Positions 34,329 to 46,727 of a stretch of DNA of 64,000 bases are shown here, piece after piece. A program made the position numbers and the translations under genes. Source of the stretch: Steromphala cineraria (taxonomy: Eukaryota > Mollusca > Gastropoda > Trochida > Trochidae); assembly GCA_916613615.1 (NCBI GenBank), contig OU744725.1, positions 52,137,575 to 52,201,574 on the forward strand, written 5' to 3'. Within the stretch, counting starts at the first letter, position 1; every line of letters begins with the position of its first letter. Under the pieces are notes generated by a model. That model did no database searches, had not been told where the DNA came from, and saw only the letters and a program-made list of their open reading frames with translations.

Positions 34329-36180
34329 AGGCAAAAATAGACGTTGATTTGATTAAATTTGGTTTCCTTCTAGGTATCAATTACTATTTTCTTTTAAGGT
34401 TATGCAAAAAACAACTACACATCTACATGTTTGTTTCATGACTTTAAGGATAACTAATTTTTTCACTGTATTGATTTAAAACATGAGGTTTTTAATTCAA
34501 TATTTATTCAAATTCGGGAATACGTCTCCTTTGTTTACATAATCATACTTGATTGTATTTAATTTAGAAAATAACTTGACAACACAAGACACATGGAGCC
34601 ATATTTGATATTTCTGACATGGAAATGTAAAAATAACCAGCATGTCATGACATTCTTCAATAATGTGCTGTAAGATTTTATGAAACAAAGAAAAGGACTA
34701 AATTGACAGCAAAGATAACTTGAGATGAATTTCTTTCAAATATCTGATTTTTATAAGATTTTTATATTAAATAGACAACATATATTTGAGCTGGACTGAA
34801 ATATACAGGAGGAATCGAACATTGATCTTGTAGTCATTTATTGATTCAGTGGCACGATCTTAAAATTGAATTATTCATTTTTTATTCATATGAATTATTA
34901 TTTTCTTAACGCTTTCAGTAAAACCATAATACCGAACTGATGAATGTCATCGAAATAATTGACATTTTCTATGTGGTTAAATGGTCTAACTCCAAAACGA
35001 CTTTCACAATTCCTAACTCCATATCAACTAAAGGCTACAGTCAAAACATATGTCGATCACTAATATTCATATATGTACTCATTAAATATACTCAGACTAT
35101 TACGTAAGATAGGTCATTTTAATACTTGATTTACATAACATCTTAAAAAGTGATTTTACAATGCTACGTCAAAGGCATAGAACGCCTTATTATGACAAAG
35201 TGTTAGTGTGATAAAAACTTGCAGTAAAGTGGTATATCTAAAATTAATAAACGATTATGAATAATCGTCCAGGGGGAAACCTGGTTTGTTTATTAAAATA
35301 AAAGCAAATGCGCTAAGTCGTGATTACCCATTTAAATTCTGTGTCAATAACTGCATTTAAATTGACGTTATCGTGTTATTCAATATCACATAGTCAAATT
35401 AGTATTACTACTACATTTTGTACTCAATAATACTATAAATATATAATCTAAATACTATAAACAACTAAAGGAAGAAACTGGCGTTTAAAAAAATTCAAAT
35501 TCGGTATTTTACTAGGTATCAATTACTAGATATATATCAGAGGTGTACAAAGACAAACACAGTCACCTTAACGTTTGTTTCCTGAATAAAGGATAACTAG
35601 TTATTCATTGTATTAAAATTAAATCATTTTTTTAATTCAATTTGTTTACATAATCATACTTGATTGTATTCAAATTTAGAAAATAAGTTGTCAATACAAG
35701 ACACATGGAGCCACATTCAACAAATCTGACACGAATATGTAAAAATAACCTGCAGGATATCACCTTATTCAACTGTATGATTGATCATAAAACAGACAGA
35801 AGGACAGAAATACGTGACTGAAATAGTAAATCGACAGCAAATTAAACTTGAGATGGATTCCTTAAATATCTGACATTTTTAAGATTTCATATCAAATAAT
35901 CTTCGAGGAGACAACATGTCTTTGAGCTGGTATTGAAAATATGAAGGAATCGAACATTGATCTTGTAGTCATAAATTGAGTGTCGCGCACTTTCCTAATA
36001 TATTCAGTTTAAAAAAAATACCGAAATAATTTATGTAATCAAAATTGACATTTATTTTATGTGGTTACATGGTCTTACTCTAAAACGACTTGTTTATAAC
36101 AACTATAAAGGCTGAACTCAAAACATACATCGTTCACCTTATATTGCATACATACATGTACAAACGTACATACATACATG
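34329..36180. other. Copy A segment, no gene
   Basis: AT-rich sequence colinear with copy B 53280-55190. No conserved open frame or other feature was recognised. Confidence 0.5.
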
Positions 36181-36182
36181 AA

Positions 36183-36540
36183 AACATTGGTATAGCGCTG
36201 ATTCCAGCAATATTGTCACTGCTCAGCAGCGCTTTTAGTAAAGCTACAAAGAAAAGTCACATTCAATCACATATTACGAAGGGAATGCTTCTTGGAATAA
36301 CCAAGTCTTCAGATGTGACTTGAAGCAGTCCAGGTCTTCAACAGATGTCAACTGAATGGGTAGTTTATTTCATAGGCAAGGTCCAGCAATTTGGAACGAT
36401 CGATCGCCGTAGGTGCGAGATTTTGATTATATTCACATATGCAATCATGTAATATTAATAAACTACAATGATATCTTACTAAGGAGCAGGATATGTAAAG
36501 GCTTTTACCCCCAAATACCGTGATTTCGTAATAACAATGA
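36183..36540 (-). pseudogene. LINE ORF2 C-terminal fragment (copy A)
   Basis: Read on the minus strand, about 36411-36274 encodes the last ~45 residues of a non-LTR element ORF2: GDRSFQIAGPCL, a stop in place of the usual Trp, then NKLP, and CFKSHLKTWLFQEAF before its own stop. 'GxxLWNxLP...FKxxLKTxLF' is the common C-terminal signature of CR1/Jockey-like ORF2 proteins. The 3' tail continues to about 36183. The paralogue at 55195-55510 keeps the Trp codon. Confidence 0.75.
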
Positions 36541-36557
36541 GTGATGTTAACGTTATT

Positions 36558-36671
36558 ATAATGCTGAGGAATATATGGATGACAACTTCTTTGTTCATTG
36601 TATGAAAAACAATGCAAAACATAGCATACAATGAACAAAGAAGTTGTCATCCATATATTCCTCAGCATTAT
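36558..36671. repeat. Perfect 47-bp-arm hairpin, unique to copy A
   Basis: Arms 36558-36604 and 36625-36671 are exact reverse complements over 47 bp with a 20-base loop. The arms begin 'ataatgctgaggaatatatg' and end at the loop with 'gtatg'. The paralogous site in copy B (about 55545) lacks the hairpin and about 160 bp around it. 'gttaacgtta' occurs on both sides (36546 and 36706), possibly marking an insertion boundary. Confidence 0.93.
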
Positions 36672-36739
36672 TTTCATCCCAACTTCTAAAATGCCTCTCA
36701 AAGAAGTTAACGTTAATTTCGCGTCATCCTCACACACTA

Positions 36740-37300
36740 ACTTCTATCGTGATTTCCTAAATACCAGAAAGGAAATCATTGGTGATAATTTGAAAAATGC
36801 GTAATCAAACATCATATTGGGTTCAAACACCATGTTTGAATTTATTTTGTTAACAAAATATTTGCATTTCATGTCATGTGTTTATGATGGAAACGTTAAA
36901 TAAAATCATCCCACTTCCGCATCAATTTTACAATCCATTACTTCAAACGATGCATCATTTTTCTCTCAACCTGAGACCATTTTCATTCACTTAGATCAAC
37001 ACAAGGGCTCACCAGAAAACATAGTGCTAGCGAGGGGAACCAAATTGCAATTAATCGTCCTTAAGTCGACATTAGGGAATGAGATTTCAGACAAGCGGTT
37101 CCCTTATTTGTTGGCTATCTGGGTCCAGAGTTTAAAACGTAATTACTTCGTGAATGAACCCCTATCCATTGGGAGGCCATTTGGAGATAACGTGCTTTTG
37201 CATTATACATGGCAAAATCTTGCTAATGTACCTCCGATGTTTTATGGCATCCATCAGTTAAGATGAAAGAAATGTAGAGCTAGTGTTTTTTCTTCATATG
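36740..37300 (+). other. Paralogous segment with an 80-codon frame, unlikely gene
   Basis: The frame at 37024-37266 is open in both copies (B at 55862-56104). I count about two silent and seven replacement differences between them, which is not what purifying selection on a protein would give. No domain, signal peptide or neighbouring exon is visible. Treated as non-coding. Confidence 0.5.
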
Positions 37301-37990
37301 GTTACGTTTTCGTTCCCGTTGTCTTGACTGTTTCGGATAACTTATATAGTCCCATTGATGAATTATTGTTAAATTGATGAAGATGAACCGTGGATGCTAT
37401 CATATGAAAGGAATAAAAGTGTTACCGAGTTTCAATGCCGTGACATGTGATTGTTTTGCTTCAAATGATAACGTTCTACGCTCCCATTGTCATCATTTGG
37501 TTTGTTAGCAATTAATTTGTCTCATTAATTAACTTTTGTTAAATTAATGAAGATGAAAGGTGGATGATATCATAGTGAAGAGATACAAGTGTTACTGAGT
37601 TTCAATACCGTGACATGTGATTGCTTTGCTTCAAATGATAACGATAGAACTATGTTCCAGTTATCATCTTGATTGTTTGTCAGTTTCCGATAACTTAGTC
37701 CCATTGATGAATTATTGTTGAATTAATGAAGATGAAAGGTGGATGGTATCATATGGAAGGGATACAAGTGTTACCGAGTTTCAATGCCGTGACATGTGAT
37801 TGCTTTGCTTCATATGATAACATTCTATGCTCCCGTTGTCATCTTGATTGTTTGTCAGCGCTTAATTAGTCCCATTGATTAACTATTGTTAAATTAACGA
37901 AGATGAAGCGTGTATTATATCACATGAAAGGTATACAAGTGTTACTGACCTTGAGTGCCGTAGCATGTGATTGTTTTGCTTCAAATGTAA
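37300..37990 (+). repeat. ~180 bp tandem repeat, about four units
   Basis: Units carry 'gtcccattgatgaattattg', 'aatgaagatgaa-ggtggat', 'acaagtgttaccgagtttca' and 'gtgacatgtgattg-tttgc'. Copy B keeps about two to three units at 56140-56480, so unit number changed after the duplication. Confidence 0.85.
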
Positions 37991-38042
37991 AAAATATTGT
38001 TTATTCAATGTTAATAAACACTATATGATGATATCTAAATGA

Positions 38043-38138
38043 TATTTGTCTCTTCTTGACAAACAAGTTACCATGTTTATCTCAGCGAGTGAGGAAGAAA
38101 ATGAGATAAACATGGTATTTGTCAAGAAAAGACAAATT
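38043..38138. mobile_element. Hairpin MITE (family C), short version
   Basis: The left arm 'atttgtctcttcttgacaaa', continuing to 'accatgtttatctc', pairs with the right arm 'gagataaacatggtatttgt' and 'caagaaaagacaaat'. The copy-B version (56545-56693) is longer in the loop, so copy A has an internal deletion. Confidence 0.78.
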
Positions 38139-38183
38139 TTCTATTAATGTTATGATTTAATCGTTCCATTTTTATCAAAATGG

Positions 38184-38319
38184 CATCCTGCTACATCAGC
38201 GTATATGTCTACAAGTTTTGCCCAAACCTATTCCCTGATATCCATCCAGCCAAAACTCTCGTTGGATAGGTTGGAGCGTAACGCGTCGACATACATGTAT
38301 GCGCTGATGTAGCAGGATG
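38184..38319. mobile_element. Hairpin MITE (family D)
   Basis: 'catcctgctacatcagcg' (38184-38201) and its exact reverse complement (38302-38319) bound an element whose interior is also largely self-complementary ('caaacctat' / 'ataggttgg'). The paralogue is at 56739-56875. No coding capacity. Confidence 0.8.
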
Positions 38320-38691
38320 TCAAAATCGAAGCTCATTGACTTTGAGTCGGCTCCAATGAGAGTCCCTCGTCTAAGCAACTACATGACACGTGCCATTGCT
38401 TCAGTACTTTGTTCGATGACGTCATATAATTGTTGTTATCAGTCACGAGTGATTTATAACACATTCCATTGTTATTGTTTTCGTTAGTGATTACACAGTT
38501 TTATGGATAGATCTCGGTATTGCATCGCCTACCATATAATGATACGATCTATCAATCGAGAGATCAACAATCCAATGGTTATCATTAAGAAACAAAACAA
38601 GTCGTACATACACTACACGATATTTCAATCTCATCAATAACCAAACACAGAACAAAATAATAAAACAATTTAGTCAATATTGTAAGAGTAT

Positions 38692-39508
38692 TTAATATTT
38701 GCCCAGCACCTTCCTGCCAGTGATCTGTAGAGAGGACTCCAGCACTTTTGATCCTACAGTCTTCTTCTGGTGAGGTTGTTGACCTCCTACATACACACGG
38801 ACTGTACCTGGGAGTGGAATAGAGGATCACTGTGTGATTGGCAATAGATCTCTTGACTTATATATATATGATACGTAATGTAGTTTTCAAAATAGCAGGT
38901 TTATTTCATAGATTGTCATGAGTAAAGTTGATATTTCAGGAGTCGGACGATATGAAATAAACCTGATATTTGGAAAACTACATGAAGTAATCTATTTGTC
39001 ATCTGATTTTTATTGAAATATTTTATTAAGATGACTCCAAAAATGGAAAGTTGCCCCCATTTGTTCACATAGCTGAAAGTAGTTCTGGCGCCAGACAAAG
39101 AGGTTCAGCAAATCATGCTCCGGTTTGACATAGAACTGTATCCTTTACTCAGGTTTATTTAAAAATCAACAACAACGGATTACTCTGATATCACAGTTGT
39201 ACTTCTTAAACGTACCTTGCTGTACTGTCGGAGCAGTTGGTGAGGTATGGTGACGAAGACATGCATTATGTTTTGACTACTAAGCAAAGATGTGTATAAT
39301 ATATGATCTCTAAATCATTCCAAATAAACAGTCAAGAAATCTAAATACCAGGCTCCGTCTGATGGGTTGTCCCACACAGCCAACTGCTCGTGGTGTATCG
39401 TCAACTTGACAGTCTTGTGATGGTTGGCGGAGAGAGGAAACCTTTTGAGGGTGACCAGTTGTAGATTTGGACAGAGGCGTTCTCCAAGCTAATGTATACC
39501 TGAACTAT
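38692..39508 (-). pseudogene. GH3 beta-xylosidase-like gene fragment (copy A), broken
   Basis: Two minus-strand exons survive. 39508-39349 corresponds to the penultimate exon of copy B but carries a 7-bp and an 11-bp deletion: the net length change is -18 (160 versus 178 bp), with frame lost between them. 38807-38692 is the terminal exon, intact (GTVRVYVGGQQPHQKKTVGS start, LGKY end, TAA). The exon with the PLYPFGYGLSYT motif is absent because the duplication ends upstream of it. It cannot encode the enzyme: a duplication relic. Confidence 0.88.
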
Positions 39509-39614
39509 CTGTGGTGACATTGTTATGGTTTGATTGTGCTTTATTTTCGATTTTGTTTGGCTATTAATCTTATTGAACAAGAAAAACTAATATTTAGACA
39601 TCCGTGTTGTAACC

Positions 39615-40869
39615 ATAGTAAGTCATTGACACTCATATGATTCTCTAGATCTAAAGCTTGTGTTAAAGAGAACATGAATGTAAATGCAAGCATACACTAG
39701 TTGTTAAACATCTTTTTACGATTCATATTTTATAATATGAAAGAAGAATTCTTTCCATTACTTCATATACTCCTTCTGGTGATATTGTATTCATTGTTGT
39801 TGATTGTCTCTAGTGATTATACATGGTGATGGTGCTATGTGCATCAAATTTATTAGACTACACTTTGGTATCTTTTCTTACTGCATGAGTTGTATATATC
39901 AGTATTGTACTGTTTTATTGTATATGGTATTGTATTATACTATTATATGATTATAATTCCTGTATATATATGACCAAACAATTCTCTCGTCTAATACATA
40001 TACATCCGAAGTTATGCCACTAAGTTTATTTGATAAACAAAATAATTATAATAAAATTTATTGCACAATGTAAGCTTACAAATATAAGGAAGTTCAGCTA
40101 TTTATGGTATTATGGTAAAGCTTAGTTCAATGATCAAGGTAAATTTTGATAATACTTCAATTTTAATACCCTTGTAGTAGTCTTAGTAGTATTTGTGTAT
40201 ATATTTTACGTATCTATATGGTTTTTAAGAGAAAAAGCTTGACAAAAAACTGTAAAAAATGTGAAATAATAAAAACAAATCTGACTGGACATAAAATGCT
40301 ATTCAAGTGTTTGTTACAATCGTGCTTGTAAATAGATAAGATCTCCGAAGGAATCTCCGTTTTGCTAAAGACATCCATTAGGTATCATCATTTCTATAGA
40401 AATATCGTAACTTACCTAGCTTGTCTATTGACGTACATTGCATATCTAGTTGCTACTGTGTATATGATGTTAAGGTGTTAATAAAAATCGAATTTAAATT
40501 ATCTGGCCTTTGTTGTGTATATTAAGAAATTTTCAAACAGCGTTGACACTAAATATGGTCATTCGTTCCGAATTCATTCCCATGAACTATTTCAAAATGA
40601 CTTTAAGTAAATCAAACTTTCTCATACGCAGTAAAGTCATTGGGGTGCCTTTTATTAAAAGATTGATTGGAAAATTGATTAGAAAAAAGAAAGAATGATT
40701 ATTTCTAAACACACGTTTCCATCATATGTCAAAAAAGCCAAGATATTGTATAATATTTTCGTTATATACATATAATGCCTGCCTGCTCATGTCTGAAATG
40801 GCAAATTGCAGTTGTCAATGTTGTTTAGATTTGAAATTAGACTCTGTTACTAAAACTAATAACTACATG
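39615..40869. other. Copy B leading segment, no gene
   Basis: Colinear with 25660-27500. No coding sequence. It ends at the TTAA target (40870-40873). Confidence 0.6.
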
Positions 40870-42065
40870 TTAAGGACATACCCTACCCAGAAATAAAAAT
40901 ATTTAGATTTTTCTGAAAATAAGCATGTTTGTTCAACTGAATGTGCTGATTTCAAAAATCAAATAAAAAAAGGGGGTCACCGTGCTCGTTTTTGAGTAAA
41001 ATCGATTTTAAAAATGACATTTTTGTGAAAAAAGCCAAAAAATATCAAATTTTGTATTTGACCACAATATTTGTGTAAGCATGAAATATAAAAAAATATT
41101 AATGCTTAAAGTGAGAAATGAAACAGTTGTACATGTTAAAAACAAAAATGTTTGATAAAAAAATCATTTTAGTAAATTTTTCAGGTTTTTTGTCACACGA
41201 AATCATATTTTTCACCCCAAAAAATGAATAGATTTTCTTAATAAATAACTTTTAAAAATTTAGAATTTTTTAAAATTCTCAATATATGAACTTGACAATA
41301 TAAGAAACTGAAATTTGAAGAAAAAAATGGGGGTCACCGTCGAAAAATCGCGAACTTTTTCCTGTTGAAAATGAATATAGGGAGTAAAAAAATTGCCTAC
41401 TGCAGCCGGAGCGAGTCTAGAATGCCGTCGGCTTTCCTTTAAAAGCAACAGTTTGTTGACGGCTTGTGCAATATCGTTCAAAATTATATATTTTAATCTA
41501 AAAGACACACAAGTTAACCTCTTAATCTCTTTAATTTTCCACAAATTTATAAAAAAGACTAAAAAGAACAACAAAGTATCCGGGGTATCATGCGACATTT
41601 GAAGTCAATGAGCAACGAATCAAGTGTGAACATTCGCATCATGGGTTGCATTAAAACATCACCCACTGCAATGAGCATGCATGCCTTTCGGTGTTCTTCA
41701 CAAATCTATGAAATACCCGTTATATTCAAGTAATTTTCACTATCCAAATCTACCAAAGAAGCATTATTTCATGAGCACTGCAGACAAATCTGCATACGGA
41801 CGATCGACGACACATGTAAACTTCCGCTTAGACTGTATTTCGTCCTTGACTACATTTTCGTTACTCTCATGTTTAGATCAACTTTGCAAAAATTACGGTG
41901 GATGTCAATTTCATTCGCTAATAAAATGTTATTATCTTCTGAAAACTTTTGTTTGGAAACTTGGAATAAAAACATATTTTTGTCTTGATAAGATTGGATC
42001 CCGCAGCAAGTCTAGTTGACATCAAACGTAGGTGGTCAACCACATCGTGGTTCAATCGGTAGTAT

Positions 42066-42124
42066 GTTCACAAGGCGAGCGCCCGCGCTAGCAGCTCGCG
42101 CGAGCGCCCGCGTGTTTCCTGAAC
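42066..42124. repeat. GC-rich ~59 bp palindrome, left
   Basis: Imperfect palindrome from GTTCA to TGAAC with 'ggcgagcgcccgcg' and 'gcgagcgcccgcg' blocks, sharply GC-rich against AT-rich flanks. It shares 'ggcgagcgcccgcg' and the GTTCA...TGAAC frame, in inverted orientation, with 46667-46727. Confidence 0.8.
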
Positions 42125-43413
42125 GAATGCGAGCGCTCGCTAGAAAGTTGATTTCCGGTAGTTAATATTGAAAGATAGAAACTTGATTTCCGGTAGTTTA
42201 TAATGAAAACTTATTGGGTTTACTGTAGGGCAGATTTTGCAAACTGATATGCTTGGACATGAGGAATGTGAATAAAAAAACAGTAGTCATTGTCACATGA
42301 TGTGTATCCCATAAGTTTTTTCATCAACTGAGAGTCATATTCAACATAGTCAAGCAATTATTAAACAATAATGACAAGCCTACGGAAGTGACCACTTAAA
42401 CAAATAAAAAAGTAGCCTTGGCATGTCTAACAGATAGCAAACAGTATCAGAACAGCTCAGTAAAGAATTATAAAATCCCCAAAGTGCTTAAAAAGAATTA
42501 AATGGTATGAAGAAGGTTAAAAAACATTACCAAAAACCCAAACCATGTTAACCATTATGAAGAAAAAAATATTGACATTCAAAAAGTAAAAATGCTTTTC
42601 AAAGAAATGTACCTTTGTTAGTAACTATATATTAGCATCAATAAGTAGTAATACATGTATCTTTTTTCCAAAGATAAACGTAGACAGGGAAAATCAGGTA
42701 TACATATTTTATGAATGCTTCAATTAAATGCAGAGGGTAAAAGCCTCTTACCTCTTATTCTACCTAGTTATAAATTTATTATTGTATTTGAAATATTAGA
42801 CATGTAAGTTGAAATCCTGATATCAAGGGTATAAGTCTTGAAAAAACAGTTTAAATTGAAAACAACTTGTCCAAATATATACTTATGATAATCTTTCTTA
42901 GATGGATATGTTAAGAATATACATTGAATGAACATTACATTGAATGTAAAGGCCGAAGGAACATAAGCAGAACAAAAGCCATATGGATTGGCACAACCTT
43001 AGATAGTAAGAACACTTTACTTAATGATTTATATTTGGAGTGGCAGGGTAGGAATATGGTGCAATACTTGGAATAACTCTAGTCTCTTAATTCTCATAAT
43101 GATTAGTTTTTGGCACAAGCAAATGTTTAATACACATGTACATGTAATCTAGTCACTTCCTGGATGGCTAAGAAGAAATGTGACTAATTGGGAAAATCTA
43201 TGTTATTTAAACTAAAGCAAACTCTACCCTAATATACATCTATTTTGCTCTTTTAACATTCTCAGCTAAGTGTCATTTTCACTTACATGTTTGAGTCTGA
43301 TGAGCTACGGGCCTGCATTAAACTTACAAGTTTAAAGTGTTCTATTTGTCTTTTCCCAATCATGTGAATGAATTTGCTTATAATCAACTCTATATCCAAG
43401 ATCCTTGCATACA
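42125..43413. other. Interior of inserted element, no gene
   Basis: A further 'gcgagcgctcgct' block at 42130-42142 follows the palindrome, and 'gatttccggtagtt' occurs twice (42150, 42186). The rest is AT-rich with no open frame of note. Confidence 0.5.
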
Positions 43414-44132
43414 AATATAATAATAATAATACTTTATTACCCCGAAGGGAATTCATGTTGTATCATTACAGAGCTGGTGTACAATAAAAATAAACAACAT
43501 AGTTACGAGGAATACAAAGAACAATCACAATCATGCGTGTAAATTAAGGAGCATTTAAAAGGCGAACGCTGCAAGGAATGAAAGTATTTTTACCCCTATT
43601 GGTTTTAAAACATGGCAGTAAGTATCTCCTTCCAGGAGGAAGTTTAACATATTCACAGTGCAATACATGATCTGGATCGGACAAAATTTTCAAAGATAAT
43701 TTCAATACTCTTTTTTCATAAAGATAAGATAGATTTACAAGTGAAACCCCGGCAATTTTACCAGCAATGTGAACCACTTTTTCTAAGCGTGATTTGTTTA
43801 CCAAAGACAATGAACCGAACCAACATTGGAAAGAAAACGTTAATATGCTTTCAATGAAACAATGATAAAAGAGGGAAAGTACACGTTCATTGACATTAAA
43901 TGATCGCAGCTTAAGCTAGAAATGTAATCTTTGTTGGCATTTTTTAAAAACGGCATCAGTATTGGCATTCCAATTTAATTTACTATCTATTATTGTGCCA
44001 AGGTATTTATATTCATCCACAATTTCAACATTTGAACCATTTATACAGACAGGGTTAGTATTGATATGATTGTTCCTGAAATTGATAATAAGTTCTTTTG
44101 TTCGCCTTTTCGCTGTAATTTTTGTTCAGGGC
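43414..44132 (-). pseudogene. 5'-truncated LINE ORF2 fragment
   Basis: On the minus strand about 200 residues of a non-LTR reverse transcriptase ORF2 C-terminus are readable: KRRTKELIINFRNN, then VDEYKYLGTIIDSKLNW, KKCQQRL, an in-frame stop near 43920, then SFNVNERVLSLFYHCFIES, CWFGSLS, SRLEKVVHIAGKIAGV and a final LPPGRRY...SFIP-like end. The 3' tail ends in (ATT)n (plus strand 'taataataataatac' at 43418). 5' truncation, the in-frame stop and the short tail mark a dead copy. It lies inside the 8.8 kb insertion. Confidence 0.9.
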
Positions 44133-46560
44133 CATAATAACTTAATTGGGTAATTCCTAAAAGACAACATGACCTTACTCCAAAACTGACTTTAAAATGG
44201 TGACAGTTCAACATGTTCTTTACAAACTGGGGAAGAAAACCCGTTTTTCATCTAGTTGAGTTAAATATTCGACTTCAGTTCATTATGTTTTTGACAAATA
44301 TTGACTATGTTTAGGAATATGTTCTTAAGTGAGCATACACCAGAAAGGCGAGACGTATATATATGAAACCAACAAGTTATTTTGGTTCGAGGACTGTGTA
44401 TTTTCGCAGTATAGATAAAAGAACAACCATGGTTTGTGGGGTACATTCGGTCATTACAGGCGGGGCACATTCGGCCGTGAGGACGGTCAAAAATGTTTTA
44501 AGGTCCTCCTCGAAAATTTTTTTCTAAAGGTCATCCTCCTCAAAAGGACCCTCTTGAAGGTCCTTGAATAGTAGGCTTCTCTTACGAATTTTTTTCGTAA
44601 TAGAAAGTTAACTAAGTCTGGATCGTTATAAAATATGATTTTTTAAAGTAATGTAGTATTTTTCTGTCCAAAATATTGAATGCTATGAGTAGCATCTTAT
44701 CTCTCTTCAATTGTTGTAAGCTGAACATGTTCTGATTGTTCCCAAGGATGGCCGAACCTGCCCCTGAGGGAAACCGAACTTTATTGCAATAAAGTTAAGA
44801 TAAGGTTCAATATATTTACAAACGTACACTAGTATATTGCAAGAGAACGACTCATTATCTACATTTTAGTGAAAAGGTGGCGTACCGGCCCCGGTCTCCC
44901 CTACTGAACTTCCAGACAGGACATAAGTTTTTACGAAACTTTGTAAATACTTCATCTTATTCAAACCAGTTTCATACATGCGTGGCAAATTAGTTTGAAA
45001 TCAAATAATTTAATGATATGATTAGAATATTTGAACTTTCGAACCCTTGTTTCTCACACTGGACTCTTGTTTGATGATGTCTCATTCATTCAGTTTTTTC
45101 GTAAATCAAAAGAGTTAATTGCTCTCCCGGCCATTTGCTTAATTCATTGTAATAGTCATACTCCTGTCAAAATGATGCCTAATATGTATTGTTTTTTGCT
45201 TTTAATTCAGTGTGAACGTCCCTTAAAAACGATCGAATACAAGGCCATGTTTCCGTTTAGAAGCCCTGAGCTTGCTTTCGGACAACCCCGGTACAGTTTG
45301 AGTATTGTTTTTAAACATGACAAAACTGGAATGATATGTTATGTTTTAGTTATATATACTAAGGGGAAATGATGAAATGTAGACGTGATTTTCATTTACA
45401 CAGAGAACTTTTTATAAAGAAAGTTTGATAACAATGTGCATATCATAAAATTACCTCAGATGATATGTGGGTACTGCTTGTTTGTAAAAGATTACCTGTC
45501 ATGATTATGGTATTTTCTAGACTTTTGTCTTGCCTCTAATACCACTTAGATAATAACAACGTGACATGCCAAATTGTAACTTTGAAAGTTAGGTAGAATA
45601 ACAGGTTAAAAAAGCTTTTACTGGAAGAAACAATTACATTCAGCTTTAAATTGAAGCATTCATAAAATATGGATACCTAATTTTTCAACCTTATATGTAT
45701 GTACATTGTATATGTATAGCATAATTGCTGCATTGATATAAGAAGATCCTTATTATCGTGCAAACTTAATTATTATGATGTTTTTAGAACTCGATAATGG
45801 CGTGAACACTGCCTTTCTCAGTTATATGAATGCATTGAAATGACAACTGACTCCCAGTCTCCAGCGATTTGTGTTTCAACTTTTCAATAGTAAGACATGG
45901 ACGTGCGCAGTTCAAAGCCTCACTCACATACACCCAACTACGCCTGTCAATCATAGCAAGCATTGTATCCTATATTTGAGCTAACAACATGATTCTTGAC
46001 ACTCAATTTCTCTATTTTATTTTAGGATGATGAAAACAAAAGACTCTTGGCTTGAGAGTCGCCTGCCTCAAATATTCACGTATGTTGGAGACAGTTTGAA
46101 ACACATAGAAGCCTGAAGTTCAATAAATTACTATATTCACTGTATTGAAGATTTATTTTATTTAACTATTTATTGTGAACTGGATCTATATCATGGTGTT
46201 AAAAAAAGTTAATCACCCAGTCATTGTAGGCCTACAGTTCCGTCAATAAGTAGGCCAACAACTAATCTACATGGTTCTTTAATTTTTTCTTGGACATAAA
46301 AATAATATGAATAATGTTTACAAGTAACTTTCCTAATATAAATAAAACTTCAGGTACAATTGTGATAATTCATAGTGTATCGTCAATTGTATTTCAGGCA
46401 TTTGCCCTATATACTGAATGATATGCAATTTTCTATCTATTGCTACTGTCTAACTGTACTGTAACTATGAATGATACAATTCATTTAAATATTTTGAAAA
46501 TTATTGCTCTGAAATCGGCACAGCACAGGCTGAAAGAATTCGTTAGGATAATATCACATG
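44133..46560. other. Interior of inserted element, no recognised gene
   Basis: A 113-codon plus-strand frame at 45031-45372 is the longest. I recognise no family, and its codon content looks like background. Local imperfect repeats of 'aggtcctcctc' occur at 44500-44570. Nothing else can be supported. Confidence 0.4.
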
Positions 46561-46589
46561 TTTGCTAAGCAACACAATATCGCCATCTT

Positions 46590-46727
46590 TGTTCGCTAGC
46601 GAGTCAGCCAAAGACATAGCTCGCGAATGCACGCGAGTGCACGCGGGCGCCCGGGCGGGCAAAGTCGTTCAGGATCGAGCGCCCGCGAGCACCCGCGAGC
46701 TTTCGCGGGCGCTCGCCTATTATGAAC
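46590..46727. repeat. GC-rich palindrome region, right
   Basis: 46667-46727 runs GTTCA...TGAAC with 'cgagcgcccgcgagc' and 'gcgggcgctcgcc' arms. The preceding 75 bp is also GC-rich with 'cacgcgagtgcacgcgggcg'. With 42066-42124 in inverted orientation it could be one end of a nested ~4.66 kb element. The long frames here on both strands arise from the stop-poor GC composition. Confidence 0.75.

Larger units (their letters stand above)
25660..39613 (+). repeat. Segmental duplication, copy A (~14 kb)
   Basis: Colinear with copy B (39614 to about 62360) once insertions are removed. Shared landmarks (A/B): 25700/39665, 26570/40350, 27505/49671, 28127/50270, CTA array 28570 or 31895/51064, 36185/55200, 37024/55862, 38184/56739, terminal GH3 exon 38692/57256, penultimate GH3 exon 39349/62133. 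A has an internal ~3.3 kb tandem duplication (28570-31500 versus 31895-34900), a 579 bp one at 33171, a SINE and a hairpin that B lacks. Confidence 0.9.

Noticed and set aside
37024..37266. 80-codon frame open in both duplicates (also 55862-56104)
   Set aside because: Differences between copies are mostly replacements (about seven against two silent). No domain or flanking exon; likely chance.
45031..45372. 113-codon frame inside the 8.8 kb insertion
   Set aside because: No recognisable motif, and composition like background. Kept only as a remark under the gene-free entry.
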